Below, in pieces: positions 34,264-43,167 of a stretch of DNA of 64,000 nt. This DNA is from Serpentinimonas raichei. Lineage in GTDB: Bacteria; Pseudomonadota; Gammaproteobacteria; Burkholderiales; Burkholderiaceae_C. Location: positions 409,699 through 473,698 of the forward strand of contig NZ_AP014568.1 in the NCBI RefSeq assembly GCF_000828895.1. Direction: 5' to 3'. Both the position numbers and the translations under genes were made by a program. Positions within the stretch are counted from its first letter, which is position 1, and every line of letters begins with the position of its first letter. Under the pieces are notes generated by a model, which had not been told where the DNA came from, did no database searches, and worked only from the letters and a program-made list of their open reading frames with translations.

Positions 34264-34923
34264 ATGACGCCCAACCCGGTCAGCCCGGCCCCGCCAGCCG
34301 ATCCGGCCTCTGACGCGCTGGGCCGCCTGTGGCTGGTGCGCCATGCCCGCGTGCTGTGTCCGGTCGAGCCGGTGCGTGCCACCTGCTATGGTCGGCTCGA
34401 CTGGCCCGCCGACCCGCAGGCGACCCAAGAGCTGGCCCGCACCCTAGCCGGCCAATTGCCAATCGGGGCACGGTTGCGCAGCAGCACGCGCCAGCGCACC
34501 CGCTTGCTGGCACACGAGCTACAAGCCTTGCGCCCCGACCTGCAGCCCGGCGGCGCCGACGCGCGGCTCGACGAGCTCGACTTCGGGGCTTGGGAAGGGC
34601 GGCGCTGGGACGACATCGGCGAGGCCGCCGTGGCCGCCTGGGTGCGCAATTTTGCCGATGCGCGCGTGGGCGGGGGTGAGTCGGTGCGGCAACTGCTGCA
34701 GCGCGTGCAAGCGGCCCTGATCGAGCAGGCGGCGGACGGGCCGGGCGAGGTGGTCTGGCTCTGCCATGCGGGAGTCATTCGGGCTTGCCTGTGGCTCTAT
34801 GGATCCACCTCCAGCGCCACGCCGCAGGCCGATACGTGGCCGCGCACAACCGTTTCCTGTGCTTATTGCAAGGAATTTCCCAGGACATACCCTAGGACCG
34901 GGGAACTTGGGTGGCGTTCATAA
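34264..34923 (+). CDS. Histidine phosphatase-family protein, probable alpha-ribazole phosphatase
   Basis: 219 residues from ATG 34264; a GTG at 34246, directly after the cobS stop, is an alternative. Phosphoglycerate-mutase-like fold: the phospho-His motif is LWLVRHARV with RHA where most members have RHG; ARLDELDFGAWEGRRWDDI is the usual second signature, and VWLCHAGVIRACLWL carries the second catalytic His. In the last position of a cob operon such a protein usually removes phosphate from alpha-ribazole-5'-phosphate or cobalamin-5'-phosphate. The C-terminal tail of about 25 residues (from TTVSCAYCKE) is not family-typical. Confidence 0.82.
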   Translation: MTPNPVSPAPPADPASDALGRLWLVRHARVLCPVEPVRATCYGRLDWPADPQATQELARTLAGQLPIGARLRSSTRQRTRLLAHELQALRPDLQPGGADARLDELDFGAWEGRRWDDIGEAAVAAWVRNFADARVGGGESVRQLLQRVQAALIEQAADGPGEVVWLCHAGVIRACLWLYGSTSSATPQADTWPRTTVSCAYCKEFPRTYPRTGELGWRS

Positions 34924-35064
34924 GTTGGCTGTAAGAATCGGGCTCGACAGTCCATGCCTGAGCGTTGCTTGGCCTCTTGCGGCAGCGTTCTGGCGCGGTG
35001 GCGCAAGCCGCCGTTTCAGGTGTGATTCGACCCATCCCGGGCTGATCCAGAAAGGAACCCATTC

Positions 35065-35340
35065 ATGACTAACCCCAGTACGAAAGACGCGGCACCGCCC
35101 GGCGTCGTGTACGACGAGGGCGTGATCAAGCGCAAGCTTGGCGCGGCCCTTGGCCTACTGGCCATCTTTTGTGTCACCTATTTCACGGCCGCCGTGATCG
35201 CGACGCGCGACTTCAAGCAAATCGGCCAGATCGAAATCCTCGGCTTGCCTCTGGCGCTCTACACCGCCACGCTGGTGTTCGTCGTGGGCTTGGTGGTGAC
35301 CCGCATGTGTCTGAACCAAGACAAAGGGGGTAAATCATGA
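35065..35340 (+). CDS. DUF4212-type small subunit of a sodium/solute symporter
   Basis: 91 residues. It has two predicted membrane helices, about 29-50 (LGLLAIFCVTYFTAAVI) and 62-84 (GLPLALYTATLVFVVGLVV), with a GLPLALY turn between them, similar to the DUF4212 small subunit found with sodium:solute symporters; DUF485 is the alternative family. It is preceded by AAAGGAACCC, a plausible ribosome site. It overlaps the symporter gene by four bases (35337-35340), so the two should work as one complex. Confidence 0.78.
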   Translation: MTNPSTKDAAPPGVVYDEGVIKRKLGAALGLLAIFCVTYFTAAVIATRDFKQIGQIEILGLPLALYTATLVFVVGLVVTRMCLNQDKGGKS

Positions 35341-36956
35341 ACTTTGAAAACCCGATTGCCTTTGCCATTCTGGTCGCCAGTTTGATTCTGGTGGTCTATA
35401 TCAGTTGGTGGGGCAAAAAACAAACCACCACCACCACCGACTTTTACGTCGCTGGCGGCAAAATCTCGGCGCGGCTCAACGGCTGGGCCATGTTTGGCGA
35501 CTACTGCTCGGCTGCCAGCTTCTTGGGTGTGGCCGGTGCGATTGCGCTGGTCGGCATCGATAGCTGGTGGATCGCCATCGGCTTCTTTGGCGCCTGGATT
35601 TTCGTGCTGGTGGCACTGGCTGGCCCGCTGAAAAGCTCGGGCAAGTTCACCGTCGGCGACGTGCTGGTCGGGCGCTTTGGTGGCCGCAGCCTCAAGTTCC
35701 TGGCGATGTTCACCACGGTGGTGATCGGCACGCTCTACTTGGTGCCGCAGATCGTGGGTGCGGGTCACCTGTTCCAGTTGCTGTTGGGCTGGGATTACAT
35801 GGTCACGGTGTTCGTTTCGGCGTTCATCATGGGCCTGATGGTGATTCTGGGCGGCATGATGGGTACCACCTACAACCAAGCCATCCAGGGTGTGATCTTG
35901 CTGGTGGCGATGCTGCTGCTGTTCGTGCTGGCCACGCTGGTTTATTTTGGTGGCAACCCCTTTGCCATCATCACCCAAGCCATGGGAACCGTTCCGCCAA
36001 CCGAGGCAGTGAAGGTAATGGCGCAAGTCACAGTGCCTGCCGCGACCGAAGCCGCTTACGGCCCGTTCGTGCTGGCCGAAGCGATCCGCGCCGGCTTTGC
36101 CGACCTGCCCAATGCGCTCACACCGGGTGTTGCAACCCCCGACGTCTGGAACCAAGTCAGTCTGGTGCTGGGTCTGCTGCTCGGTGTGGCCGGTCTGCCG
36201 CACATCCTGATCCGCTTCTACACCGTGAAAGACGCCAAAGACGCCAAGAAAGGTGCGCAAATCACCATCATCGGGCTGGCGGTGTTCTACATCGCGGTGC
36301 TGTTCGTCGGCTTTGCCACCATGATGATCCTCTACCCTGAGCTGATCAAAATGCTTGAAGCTGGCCAGCGCGGTCAAGCCACCAACTTGGCCATTCCCAT
36401 GCTGGGTCAAGCCCTGGGTGGTGAAGTGGTGTTGGGCCTGATCGCAGCCGGTGCCATGGCGGCCATGCTGAGCACGGCGGTGGGTCTGCTGATCTCCATG
36501 ACCACCAGCCTGTCGCACGACGTCTATGCCGGCGTGTTGCGCCCCAACAGCACCGACCGTGAGCGCGTTGCGTTCGCCAAAATGGGTGCCGTGGTGCTGA
36601 CCGTGATCGCCCTGCTGGCTTCGATCTGGCTCAAAGACCAGAACGTCGCCATTCTGGTGGCCATGTGCTTTGGTATCGCCGCCTCCACGTTCGCCCCGGT
36701 GCTGATCCTGTCGGTGTGGTGGACGGGCCTGACCAAAGAAGGCGTGATTGCCGGTCTGGTGGTGGGCTTGATCGTCTCACTGACCTTCACCTTCGCTCGT
36801 TTCGCAGCGGTGCCAGAAATCGCGGGCATCCGTGTGCTGGGCAACCCAGCTCTCTACGGCGTGCCGGCGGCCCTGCTGTCGATCATTGTGGTGAGCCTGT
36901 TGACCAAGAACACGGGCAACGCCCGCGAGTTCATGGCCATGGCGCATCGCGAATAA
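35337..36956 (+). CDS. Sodium/acetate-type solute symporter (ActP-like)
   Basis: 539 residues, sodium:solute symporter family (SSS), with about 13 hydrophobic helices. Features are the FYVAGGKISARLNGWAMFGD segment (about 39-58), ASFLGVAGAIALVG, TVGDVLVGRFGGRSLKF, and the long conserved AGAMAAMLSTAVGLLISMTT (about 372-391). It most resembles acetate/monocarboxylate permeases (ActP group), where the small partner and a downstream CBS/DUF294 regulator are common neighbours. A substrate such as acetate is inferred. Followed by three stacked hairpins and a convergent CBS/DUF294 gene. Confidence 0.88.
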   Translation: MNFENPIAFAILVASLILVVYISWWGKKQTTTTTDFYVAGGKISARLNGWAMFGDYCSAASFLGVAGAIALVGIDSWWIAIGFFGAWIFVLVALAGPLKSSGKFTVGDVLVGRFGGRSLKFLAMFTTVVIGTLYLVPQIVGAGHLFQLLLGWDYMVTVFVSAFIMGLMVILGGMMGTTYNQAIQGVILLVAMLLLFVLATLVYFGGNPFAIITQAMGTVPPTEAVKVMAQVTVPAATEAAYGPFVLAEAIRAGFADLPNALTPGVATPDVWNQVSLVLGLLLGVAGLPHILIRFYTVKDAKDAKKGAQITIIGLAVFYIAVLFVGFATMMILYPELIKMLEAGQRGQATNLAIPMLGQALGGEVVLGLIAAGAMAAMLSTAVGLLISMTTSLSHDVYAGVLRPNSTDRERVAFAKMGAVVLTVIALLASIWLKDQNVAILVAMCFGIAASTFAPVLILSVWWTGLTKEGVIAGLVVGLIVSLTFTFARFAAVPEIAGIRVLGNPALYGVPAALLSIIVVSLLTKNTGNAREFMAMAHRE

Positions 36957-36977
36957 GCAAGCTCTTGCTACAACTTG

Positions 36978-36999
36978 GAACCCACCGCAAGGTGGGTTC
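36978..36999 (+). terminator. Hairpin 1 after the symporter
   Basis: Nine-bp perfect stem (36978-36986 with 36991-36999) closed by a GCAA tetraloop of the stable GNRA type, 21 bp after the stop. It has no T-run of its own, so by itself it is more likely an mRNA-stabilising or processing hairpin. Confidence 0.6.
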
Positions 37000-37002
37000 A
37001 TT

Positions 37003-37030
37003 AAAAACCCGCCATGAGGCGGGTTTTTTT
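37003..37030. terminator. Hairpin 2 after the symporter (bidirectional terminator)
   Basis: Eleven-bp stem (37003-37013 with 37018-37028) with an ATGA loop, A-run on the left and a seven-T run at 37024-37030. It would terminate the symporter transcript on the plus strand; the A-run makes it usable on the minus strand as well. Confidence 0.88.
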
Positions 37031-37038
37031 AGATCATC

Positions 37039-37061
37039 CCCGCCATACGGCGGGTTTTTTT
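37039..37061 (+). terminator. Hairpin 3 after the symporter
   Basis: Six-bp GC stem (37039-37044 with 37049-37054), ATAC loop, then seven T residues at 37055-37061. A second plus-strand terminator directly behind hairpin 2, built from the same CCCGCC/GGCGGG arms, which suggests it arose by local duplication. Confidence 0.75.
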
Positions 37062-37082
37062 ATGGCTGCCCTTCTGGTGGGA

Positions 37083-38552
37083 TCAGAGCTGATTGACCGG
37101 GTACAGCCGCGCCAGCGAGCCCTGCACGCTTTTCACCACGGCGAAGGCGTTTTTCAGGTGCCCGCGCTCGAGGTTGGAGAGCGCATCGGGGCGCAGGTAG
37201 TTGTCGGCGGCGTGGCCTTCCGACATGCGCTGCGCCTGGTGCTGCAGCCGCAGCGTGCTCAGGAATTCGAGCGCGTCGATCAGGTCGCGCACCTGCTGCG
37301 CCGTGACGGCCCCGCTGCCGGCGGCAATTTCCAGCCGGTCGCGCGTGTTCACGGCCGCCGAGCCGGCCGCCAGCGCGTAAAAGCGCGCCATGTCGGTGAT
37401 CGGAACGATGCCCTGCATTTTCAGGTCCACACAGCCCTCGTGTGCGCCGCCCTTGATCAGGCTGATGTTGCCGAGCCAGTTCAGCGGCGGCTGGCGTTGC
37501 AGCGCGTTGCCGGCCAGGTTCACCAGAAAGGACTTGTTGCCCCGGGAGCGCTGCACCACCTCGGCGCGCAGCCCGTCGATCAGCTCGGGCTTGCCATAAA
37601 CGAAGCGCTGGTCGAAAAAAACGCCGGTGAGCATCAGCGCTTCCGGTTCGGGGATGTCGATCCAGCGGTAAAAATACTGGCGCCACTGCTGCAGTGGCTG
37701 GCGCCACAGGTCGGTCATGGCCATCATCTCGCCGGGGCAGTGCACGTAGCCGCAGGCGTCGAGCCCGTCGCAGACAAAGCGCGACAGTTGCTTGAAGTAC
37801 TCGCCATGGCGCTCGGGCTCGTAACCGTCGTCGAGCACCATGCAGTTGTCTTGGTCCGATTTGGCGGTCTGCTCGTTGCGCCCTTGCGAGCCCGCGGCCA
37901 CCCAAGCGTAGTCCAGCGGCGCCGGACCCAGTTGCATCTCACCCAGTTGCAGCAGCCGCGCCGTGAGGGCGTCGGTGATGGCGCTCACGATGTGGCCGGT
38001 GCTGTAGGCGCTGGCCTCGGCGGCGGCCAGGCTTTGCTGCAACTGCTTGATGCGCGCACTGGTTTGCACCAGCGCCTGGACCGAGTCCTGGTTGTAGATG
38101 GCCCCAGCCAGATAGACCGCCGAATTGCTTTGACGCTCGCTCAGGTCCGAGCTGCTGATCATGCCCGCCACCGCTTGCCCGTCGAGCACCGGCACGTGGT
38201 GGATGTTGTGGCGCGCCATCAGCAGCAAGGCGTCGAAGGCGTGCTGCTGGATGTCGATCGTCAGCGGGGCCAGGGTGGCAATCTCCAAGATCGGGCGCGA
38301 GGTGTCGAGCCCAGCGGCCACCACGCGGTTGCGCAGGTCGCGGTCGGTGATGAGGCCAAACAGGGCCCCGTCTTGCACGATCAGCACCGAGGAGATGCGG
38401 TGCTCGCGCATCAGGCGCGCGGCGTCGATGATCGGGGTCTGCGGCGGCAGCGTGACGGGTGCGCGCTTGAGCAGGCTGCGCACCGGGGTGGTGATGAGGC
38501 TGACGTAGTCGTCGCTGCTGCGCGATGGGGCCGGGTCGGTGTGGGCGTTCAT
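37083..38552 (-). CDS. CBS-domain and DUF294 nucleotidyltransferase-like regulator
   Basis: 489 residues. The N-terminal part (about 20-150) holds two CBS domains (PIIDAARLMREHRISSVLIV and AFDALLLMARHNIHHVPVLD), which sense adenine nucleotides. A helical linker follows, then a DUF294 GlnD-like nucleotidyltransferase domain (about 215-340, with AWVAAGSQGRNEQTAKSDQD) and a DUF294 C-terminal domain (about 360-489). The GS-x-(8-10)-D-x-D residues of a working nucleotidyltransferase are seen as GSQGRNEQTAKSDQDN. Such proteins sit next to ActP-type symporters in many proteobacteria and are thought to control them; the target is not proven. Confidence 0.88.
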   Translation of the reverse strand: MNAHTDPAPSRSSDDYVSLITTPVRSLLKRAPVTLPPQTPIIDAARLMREHRISSVLIVQDGALFGLITDRDLRNRVVAAGLDTSRPILEIATLAPLTIDIQQHAFDALLLMARHNIHHVPVLDGQAVAGMISSSDLSERQSNSAVYLAGAIYNQDSVQALVQTSARIKQLQQSLAAAEASAYSTGHIVSAITDALTARLLQLGEMQLGPAPLDYAWVAAGSQGRNEQTAKSDQDNCMVLDDGYEPERHGEYFKQLSRFVCDGLDACGYVHCPGEMMAMTDLWRQPLQQWRQYFYRWIDIPEPEALMLTGVFFDQRFVYGKPELIDGLRAEVVQRSRGNKSFLVNLAGNALQRQPPLNWLGNISLIKGGAHEGCVDLKMQGIVPITDMARFYALAAGSAAVNTRDRLEIAAGSGAVTAQQVRDLIDALEFLSTLRLQHQAQRMSEGHAADNYLRPDALSNLERGHLKNAFAVVKSVQGSLARLYPVNQL

Positions 38553-38696
38553 GGTGCGGTGTGCAGGAAGTCCCTCTAAAGCCGCATCTTAAAGCCATGC
38601 GCGGCTTGTTCTTGTTGGGTTGAAATTTTTATCAGTCTGAAGCAGCCCCGCCAAGATTGGGCGACAATGCGTGCACCACACGACAGGGAAAGATCC

Positions 38697-38735
38697 ATGC
38701 CCAACGTCCCCTTGCAGTCGAGGTTCACACCGTGA
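38697..38735 (+). CDS. Possible 12-residue leader peptide coupled to the transglycosylase
   Basis: ATG 38697 is preceded by AGGGAAAGATCC, a plausible ribosome-binding sequence, and reads 12 codons (MPNVPLQSRFTP) to a TGA whose last base is the A of the downstream ATG (TGATG at 38733-38737). It may deliver ribosomes to the transglycosylase start, which has no clear binding site of its own. It is short and could be chance. Confidence 0.3.
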   Translation: MPNVPLQSRFTP

Positions 38736-39694
38736 TGTGCCGCCCCCACTGCGTGGTCTGGGTGCTGCTCTGGCTGGGCGCTGCGGGTGGCGCAGTGGCC
38801 GCTGCACCCGGCCCTGCGCCGACCCTGCCACCCTCTGCGCTCGCGGTGGCCGTGGCCGATCTGCCCCCCTTGGGCCCGCCACCTTGGAGCGACGAAGCGC
38901 CGCAGCTGTCGCGCTGGATCGAGCAGGGTTTCGAGGCGCAGCAGCGCAACGAGGTGCTGCAGGCAGCGGCGCACTATTGTGCGGCGGCGCGCTTTGGCAG
39001 CACCGAGGCCCAGTACCGCCTCGGGCGCTTGTTTTTGGCGCGCGTCGACGAGCCCGGTCGGCTCGAAGGGCGCACCCTGCTGGCCATGGCGGCGCAAGGC
39101 GGGCACGAGCAGGCTGCGCTAATCGTGGCGCAGACCGGCTTGGCCGACGCCGTGCCCGATTGCCTGATCAGCGGCGCGGCGCCGCAGTTTGCGCTCCCGG
39201 CGGCGCCAGCGGCCCCGGCCGCGCTGATGGCCGAAGCGGTGGTGCCCTTCGAAGTGGTGCAGCGCTTCATCGACGCCCTGCCGCCCGAGCGCCAGCGCTA
39301 CGCCGAACTGATCCAGCGCTTGGCGCCGCGCTTCGAGGTCGATTACCGCTTCGCGCTGGCGGTGGCGCGGGCCGAGTCGAACTTCAACCCCAGCGCCGTG
39401 TCGCCCAAAAACGCCATGGGGCTGATGCAGCTCATCCCCGAAACCGCCGAGCGCTTTGGCGTGCGCTACCCCTTCAACGCGGAGCAAAACGTGCGCGGCG
39501 GCTTGGCGTACCTGCGCTGGCTGCTGCAGCGTTTCAATGGCGACGTGGCGCTGGCCGCTGCCGCTTACAACGCCGGCGAGGGGGCGGTGGACCGTTTTGG
39601 CGGCATCCCGCCGTTTCGGGAAACGCAGGAATACGTGCGCCGCATCCTAAACTTTTACCGCGCTCCGCTGCACGTCTGGCCACCGGTGCGCTGA
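38735..39694 (+). CDS. Lytic transglycosylase SLT-domain protein with Sel1-like repeats
   Basis: 319 residues from ATG 38735. A signal peptide (MCRPHCVVWVLLWLGAAGG to about residue 25) directs it to the periplasm. The middle part (about 55-130) has a Sel1/TPR-like repeat (AQYRLGRLFLARV). The catalytic SLT domain covers about 190-310: the active-site Glu in VARAESNFNPSAVSPKNAMG (about 222-241), LMQLIPETAERFGV, and AAYNAGEGAV (about 281-290). It cleaves peptidoglycan glycan strands for wall turnover or insertion of envelope machines. A TTG-initiated longer reading (38657) is less likely because it would hide the signal peptide. Confidence 0.88.
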   Translation: MCRPHCVVWVLLWLGAAGGAVAAAPGPAPTLPPSALAVAVADLPPLGPPPWSDEAPQLSRWIEQGFEAQQRNEVLQAAAHYCAAARFGSTEAQYRLGRLFLARVDEPGRLEGRTLLAMAAQGGHEQAALIVAQTGLADAVPDCLISGAAPQFALPAAPAAPAALMAEAVVPFEVVQRFIDALPPERQRYAELIQRLAPRFEVDYRFALAVARAESNFNPSAVSPKNAMGLMQLIPETAERFGVRYPFNAEQNVRGGLAYLRWLLQRFNGDVALAAAAYNAGEGAVDRFGGIPPFRETQEYVRRILNFYRAPLHVWPPVR

Positions 39695-39722
39695 ATCCGC
39701 AGAGCGCCCCCGGCTAGGGGTT

Positions 39723-40529
39723 TTACAAATCCAGCTCCTGCCGGATCAGGGTGGCGATTTCCTCGATCGATTTGCTGGTGGTCGAGAGGTTGCGGATGCC
39801 GGTGCGGCGCATCATGGCCTCGGCTTCGGCCACTTCGTAGCGGCAGTTTTCCAGGCTGGCGTAGCGCGAGTTCGGGCGGCGCTCGTGCCGGATTTCGCTC
39901 AGGCGCTGCGCGTCGATGGTCAGGCCAAACAGCTTTTTCTTGTGCGCCAGCAACTGCGGCGGCAGTTGGCGGCGCTCGAAATCTTCCGGGATCAGCGGGT
40001 AGTTGCTGGCCTTGAGGCCAAACTGCAGCGCCAGGTAGAGCGAGGTTGGCGTTTTGCCGCTGCGGCTCACCCCCACCAAAATCACGTCCGATTGCGCCAG
40101 GTCCCGGTCGGTCTGGCCGTCGTCGTGGTCGAGCGTGAAGTTGATCGCCTCCATGCGGTCGTGGTATTCGCGGCTCTTGGCCACATCAGAAAAACGCCCC
40201 ACGCGGTGGTTCGACTTGATGCCCAGCTCCAGCTCCAGCGGTGCAATGAAGGTGCCGAACATATCGATCAGCATGCCCTTGCAGTGGCCGTGCAGCACCT
40301 GCAGCACCTCGGGGTTGACCACGGTGGTAAAGACCAGCGGGCGCCGGCCATCGACCTCGGCGGCGTGGTTGATTTGCCGCAGCGCCTGGTGCGCCTTGTC
40401 GGGGTCGTCGATGAAGGGCAGGCGCACCCGGCGCGGCTCGATCTCGAACTGCGCCAGCAGGGCTTTGGCAAAGGTTTCGGCGGTGATGCCGGTGCCGTCG
40501 GAGACAAAAAAGGCGGTGCGGTGCGACAT
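39723..40529 (-). CDS. ppsR: PEP synthase regulatory protein (kinase/pyrophosphorylase)
   Basis: 268 residues from ATG 40529, giving the conserved opening [23 protein letters not shown]299-type bifunctional enzyme that inactivates PEP synthase by ADP-dependent threonine phosphorylation and reactivates it by Pi-dependent dephosphorylation. The P-loop is [18 protein letters not shown] (about 146-163), and the [19 protein letters not shown] region follows. It is divergent from its target gene ppsA, with a 192-bp shared control region. Confidence 0.94.
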   Translation of the reverse strand: MSHRTAFFVSDGTGITAETFAKALLAQFEIEPRRVRLPFIDDPDKAHQALRQINHAAEVDGRRPLVFTTVVNPEVLQVLHGHCKGMLIDMFGTFIAPLELELGIKSNHRVGRFSDVAKSREYHDRMEAINFTLDHDDGQTDRDLAQSDVILVGVSRSGKTPTSLYLALQFGLKASNYPLIPEDFERRQLPPQLLAHKKKLFGLTIDAQRLSEIRHERRPNSRYASLENCRYEVAEAEAMMRRTGIRNLSTTSKSIEEIATLIRQELDL

Positions 40530-40721
40530 GGGGTGCGTTTGGGTGCAACAGCGTGCAAGTAGGGGGGCGGATTTACAATCCAAGCATTATCCCGCCACCC
40601 GCGCCGGGCTCGGCCGCCACCCTTACAACACAACGATGCGGCGGTTTCAAGCCTTGGCGTGCGTGTTGCTGCCGCAGCCGCCGCAGCGGGGTACCCGGTT
40701 TTTAACTTTGGAACCTGCACC

Positions 40722-43115
40722 ATGTCGCAACTGTTTGACCCGACCGCCTTGGTCGTGCCGTTTGAGCAACTCAGAATGACCGATGTCGAAGCCGTGGGCG
40801 GCAAAAACGCCAGCCTCGGTGAGATGATCTCGCAACTGCCGCAAGGCGTTCGCGTGCCGACCGGTTTTGCCACCACCGCGCACGCCTTTCGCCAGTTTCT
40901 GGCCGCCGACGGGCTGCACCAGCGCATCCAGGCCAAGCTCGACGCGCTCGATACCGACGACGTGCGCGCGCTGGCGCAGTGCGGCTCCGAAATTCGCGCC
41001 CTGGTCGAGGCGCAGCCCTTTCCGGCTGCGCTGGAGCAGGCCATCCGCGCCGCCTACGTGCAGCTCAACGGCAGCAGCGCCAGCGCCAGCTACGCGGTGC
41101 GCTCATCGGCCACCGCCGAAGACTTGCCCGACGCCTCCTTTGCCGGGCAGCAGGAAACCTTTTTGAACGTACAGGGCATAGACGACGTATTGCACAAAAT
41201 CAAAGAGGTGTTTGCCAGCCTCTACAACGACCGCGCCATCAGCTACCGCGTCCACAAGGGCTTTGCGCACGCCGAGGTGGCGCTGTCGGCCGGGGTGCAG
41301 CGCATGGTGCGCTCCGACCTGGGCGCGGCCGGGGTGGTGTTCACCATCGACACCGAATCGGGCTTTGAAGACGTGGTGTTCATCACCAGCAGCTACGGGC
41401 TGGGCGAAACGGTGGTGCAAGGGGCGGTGAACCCGGACGAGTTCTACGTCCACAAACCGATGCTGCAAGCGGGCAAGCAGGCCGTGATCCGGCGCAACCT
41501 CGGCTCCAAGCTGATCCAGATGGTGTTTGCCACGCCCGAGCAAAAAGCGCGCAGCGGCAAGCTGGTGCAAACCGTCGAGGTGCCGGTGGAGCTGCGCAAC
41601 CGCTACAGCCTGAACGAGGCCGAGGTGCTGCAACTGGCGCACTACGCGCTGGTGATCGAGCGCCACTACGGCCGGGCGATGGACATCGAGTGGGGCAAAG
41701 ACGGGCTCGATGGCCAAATCTACATCCTGCAAGCGCGCCCCGAGACGGTCAAGAGCCAGTCCGGCGGCCAAGTCGAGCTGCGCTACAAGCTCAAGGGCCA
41801 GGGCGCGGTGCTGGCCACCGGGCGCGCCATTGGGCAAAAAATCGGCACCGGGCCGGTGCGGCTGGTGCAGCACCTCAGCGAGATGGACCAGGTGCAGCCC
41901 GGCGACGTGCTGGTGACGGACATGACCGACCCGAACTGGGAGCCGGTGATGAAGCGCGCCAGTGCCATTGTCACGAATCGCGGCGGGCGCACCTGCCACG
42001 CCGCCATCATCGCGCGCGAGCTGGGCATACCGGCCGTGGTGGGCTGTGGCGACGCCACCGAGGCGCTCAAAGACGGCGCGCTGGTGACGGTGAGCTGCGC
42101 CGAGGGCGACACCGGCCGCATCTACGACGGCCTGCTGGAGACCGAAGTCACCGAGGTGCGCCGGGGTGCCATGCCCGAGCTGGACCTGAAAATCATGATG
42201 AACGTGGGCAACCCGCAGTTGGCCTTCGATTTTGCCCAAATCCCCAACCACGGCGTGGGGCTGGCGCGGCTGGAGTTCATCATCAACAACAACATCGGCG
42301 TGCACCCGAAAGCGATTCTGGACTACCCGCAGATCGACCCCGACCTGAAAAAAGCGGTGGAGTCGGTGGCACGCGGCCACGCCAGCCCGCGCGCGTTCTA
42401 TGTGGATAAAGTGACCGAAGGCGTGGCCACCATCGCCGCCGCCTTCTGGCCCAAGCCGGTGATCGTGCGCCTGAGCGACTTCAAGAGCAACGAGTACCGC
42501 AAGCTCATCGGCGGCAGCCGCTACGAGCCCGACGAAGAAAACCCCATGCTCGGTTTCCGGGGCGCGGTGCGCTACCTCAGCGCCGATTTTGGCGAGGCCT
42601 TTGCCATGGAATGCGAAGCCCTGCGGCGCGTGCGCGAGCCCATGGGGCTGGACAATGTGCAGGTCATGGTGCCTTTCGTGCGCACCCTCAAGCAGGCCGA
42701 GCAGGTGGTGGAGCTGCTGGCGCGCTTTGGCCTCAAGCGCGGCGTCAACGGCCTAAAATTGATCATGATGTGCGAAATCCCCAGCAACGCCATTTTGGCC
42801 GAGCAGTTTTTGCAGCATTTCGACGGCTTTTCCATCGGCTCCAACGACCTGACCCAGCTCACCCTGGGGCTGGACCGCGACTCCGGGCTGGCGCTGCTGG
42901 CGCAGGACTTCGACGAGCGCGACCCGGCCGTAACGGCGCTGATCTCGCAAGCCATCCAGGCCTGCCGCGCCCAAGGCAAGTACATCGGCATCTGCGGCCA
43001 AGGCCCGAGCGACCACCCGGACTTTGCGCGCTGGCTGCAGCAGCAAGGCATCGAATCAATCTCGCTCAACCCCGACACCGTGATCGAGACCTGGACGCAG
43101 TTGGCTCAGGGCTGA
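40722..43115 (+). CDS. ppsA: Phosphoenolpyruvate synthase
   Basis: 797 residues. Converts pyruvate + ATP + water to PEP + AMP + Pi in gluconeogenesis. ATP-grasp N-terminal domain ([15 protein letters not shown] at about 24-38, then [20 protein letters not shown]), a swivelling phospho-histidine domain with the catalytic His in [20 protein letters not shown] (about 417-436), and the C-terminal PEP/pyruvate TIM-barrel ending in [16 protein letters not shown] with the active-site Cys near 759. The longer upstream frame lacks conserved sequence. The divergent ppsR supports the call. Confidence 0.96.
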   Translation: MSQLFDPTALVVPFEQLRMTDVEAVGGKNASLGEMISQLPQGVRVPTGFATTAHAFRQFLAADGLHQRIQAKLDALDTDDVRALAQCGSEIRALVEAQPFPAALEQAIRAAYVQLNGSSASASYAVRSSATAEDLPDASFAGQQETFLNVQGIDDVLHKIKEVFASLYNDRAISYRVHKGFAHAEVALSAGVQRMVRSDLGAAGVVFTIDTESGFEDVVFITSSYGLGETVVQGAVNPDEFYVHKPMLQAGKQAVIRRNLGSKLIQMVFATPEQKARSGKLVQTVEVPVELRNRYSLNEAEVLQLAHYALVIERHYGRAMDIEWGKDGLDGQIYILQARPETVKSQSGGQVELRYKLKGQGAVLATGRAIGQKIGTGPVRLVQHLSEMDQVQPGDVLVTDMTDPNWEPVMKRASAIVTNRGGRTCHAAIIARELGIPAVVGCGDATEALKDGALVTVSCAEGDTGRIYDGLLETEVTEVRRGAMPELDLKIMMNVGNPQLAFDFAQIPNHGVGLARLEFIINNNIGVHPKAILDYPQIDPDLKKAVESVARGHASPRAFYVDKVTEGVATIAAAFWPKPVIVRLSDFKSNEYRKLIGGSRYEPDEENPMLGFRGAVRYLSADFGEAFAMECEALRRVREPMGLDNVQVMVPFVRTLKQAEQVVELLARFGLKRGVNGLKLIMMCEIPSNAILAEQFLQHFDGFSIGSNDLTQLTLGLDRDSGLALLAQDFDERDPAVTALISQAIQACRAQGKYIGICGQGPSDHPDFARWLQQQGIESISLNPDTVIETWTQLAQG

Positions 43116-43167
43116 TGGGGCGGGGGGGCACTGGCGGCGGTCTGCTGGCGGCCCTCTCTCACAGGGC

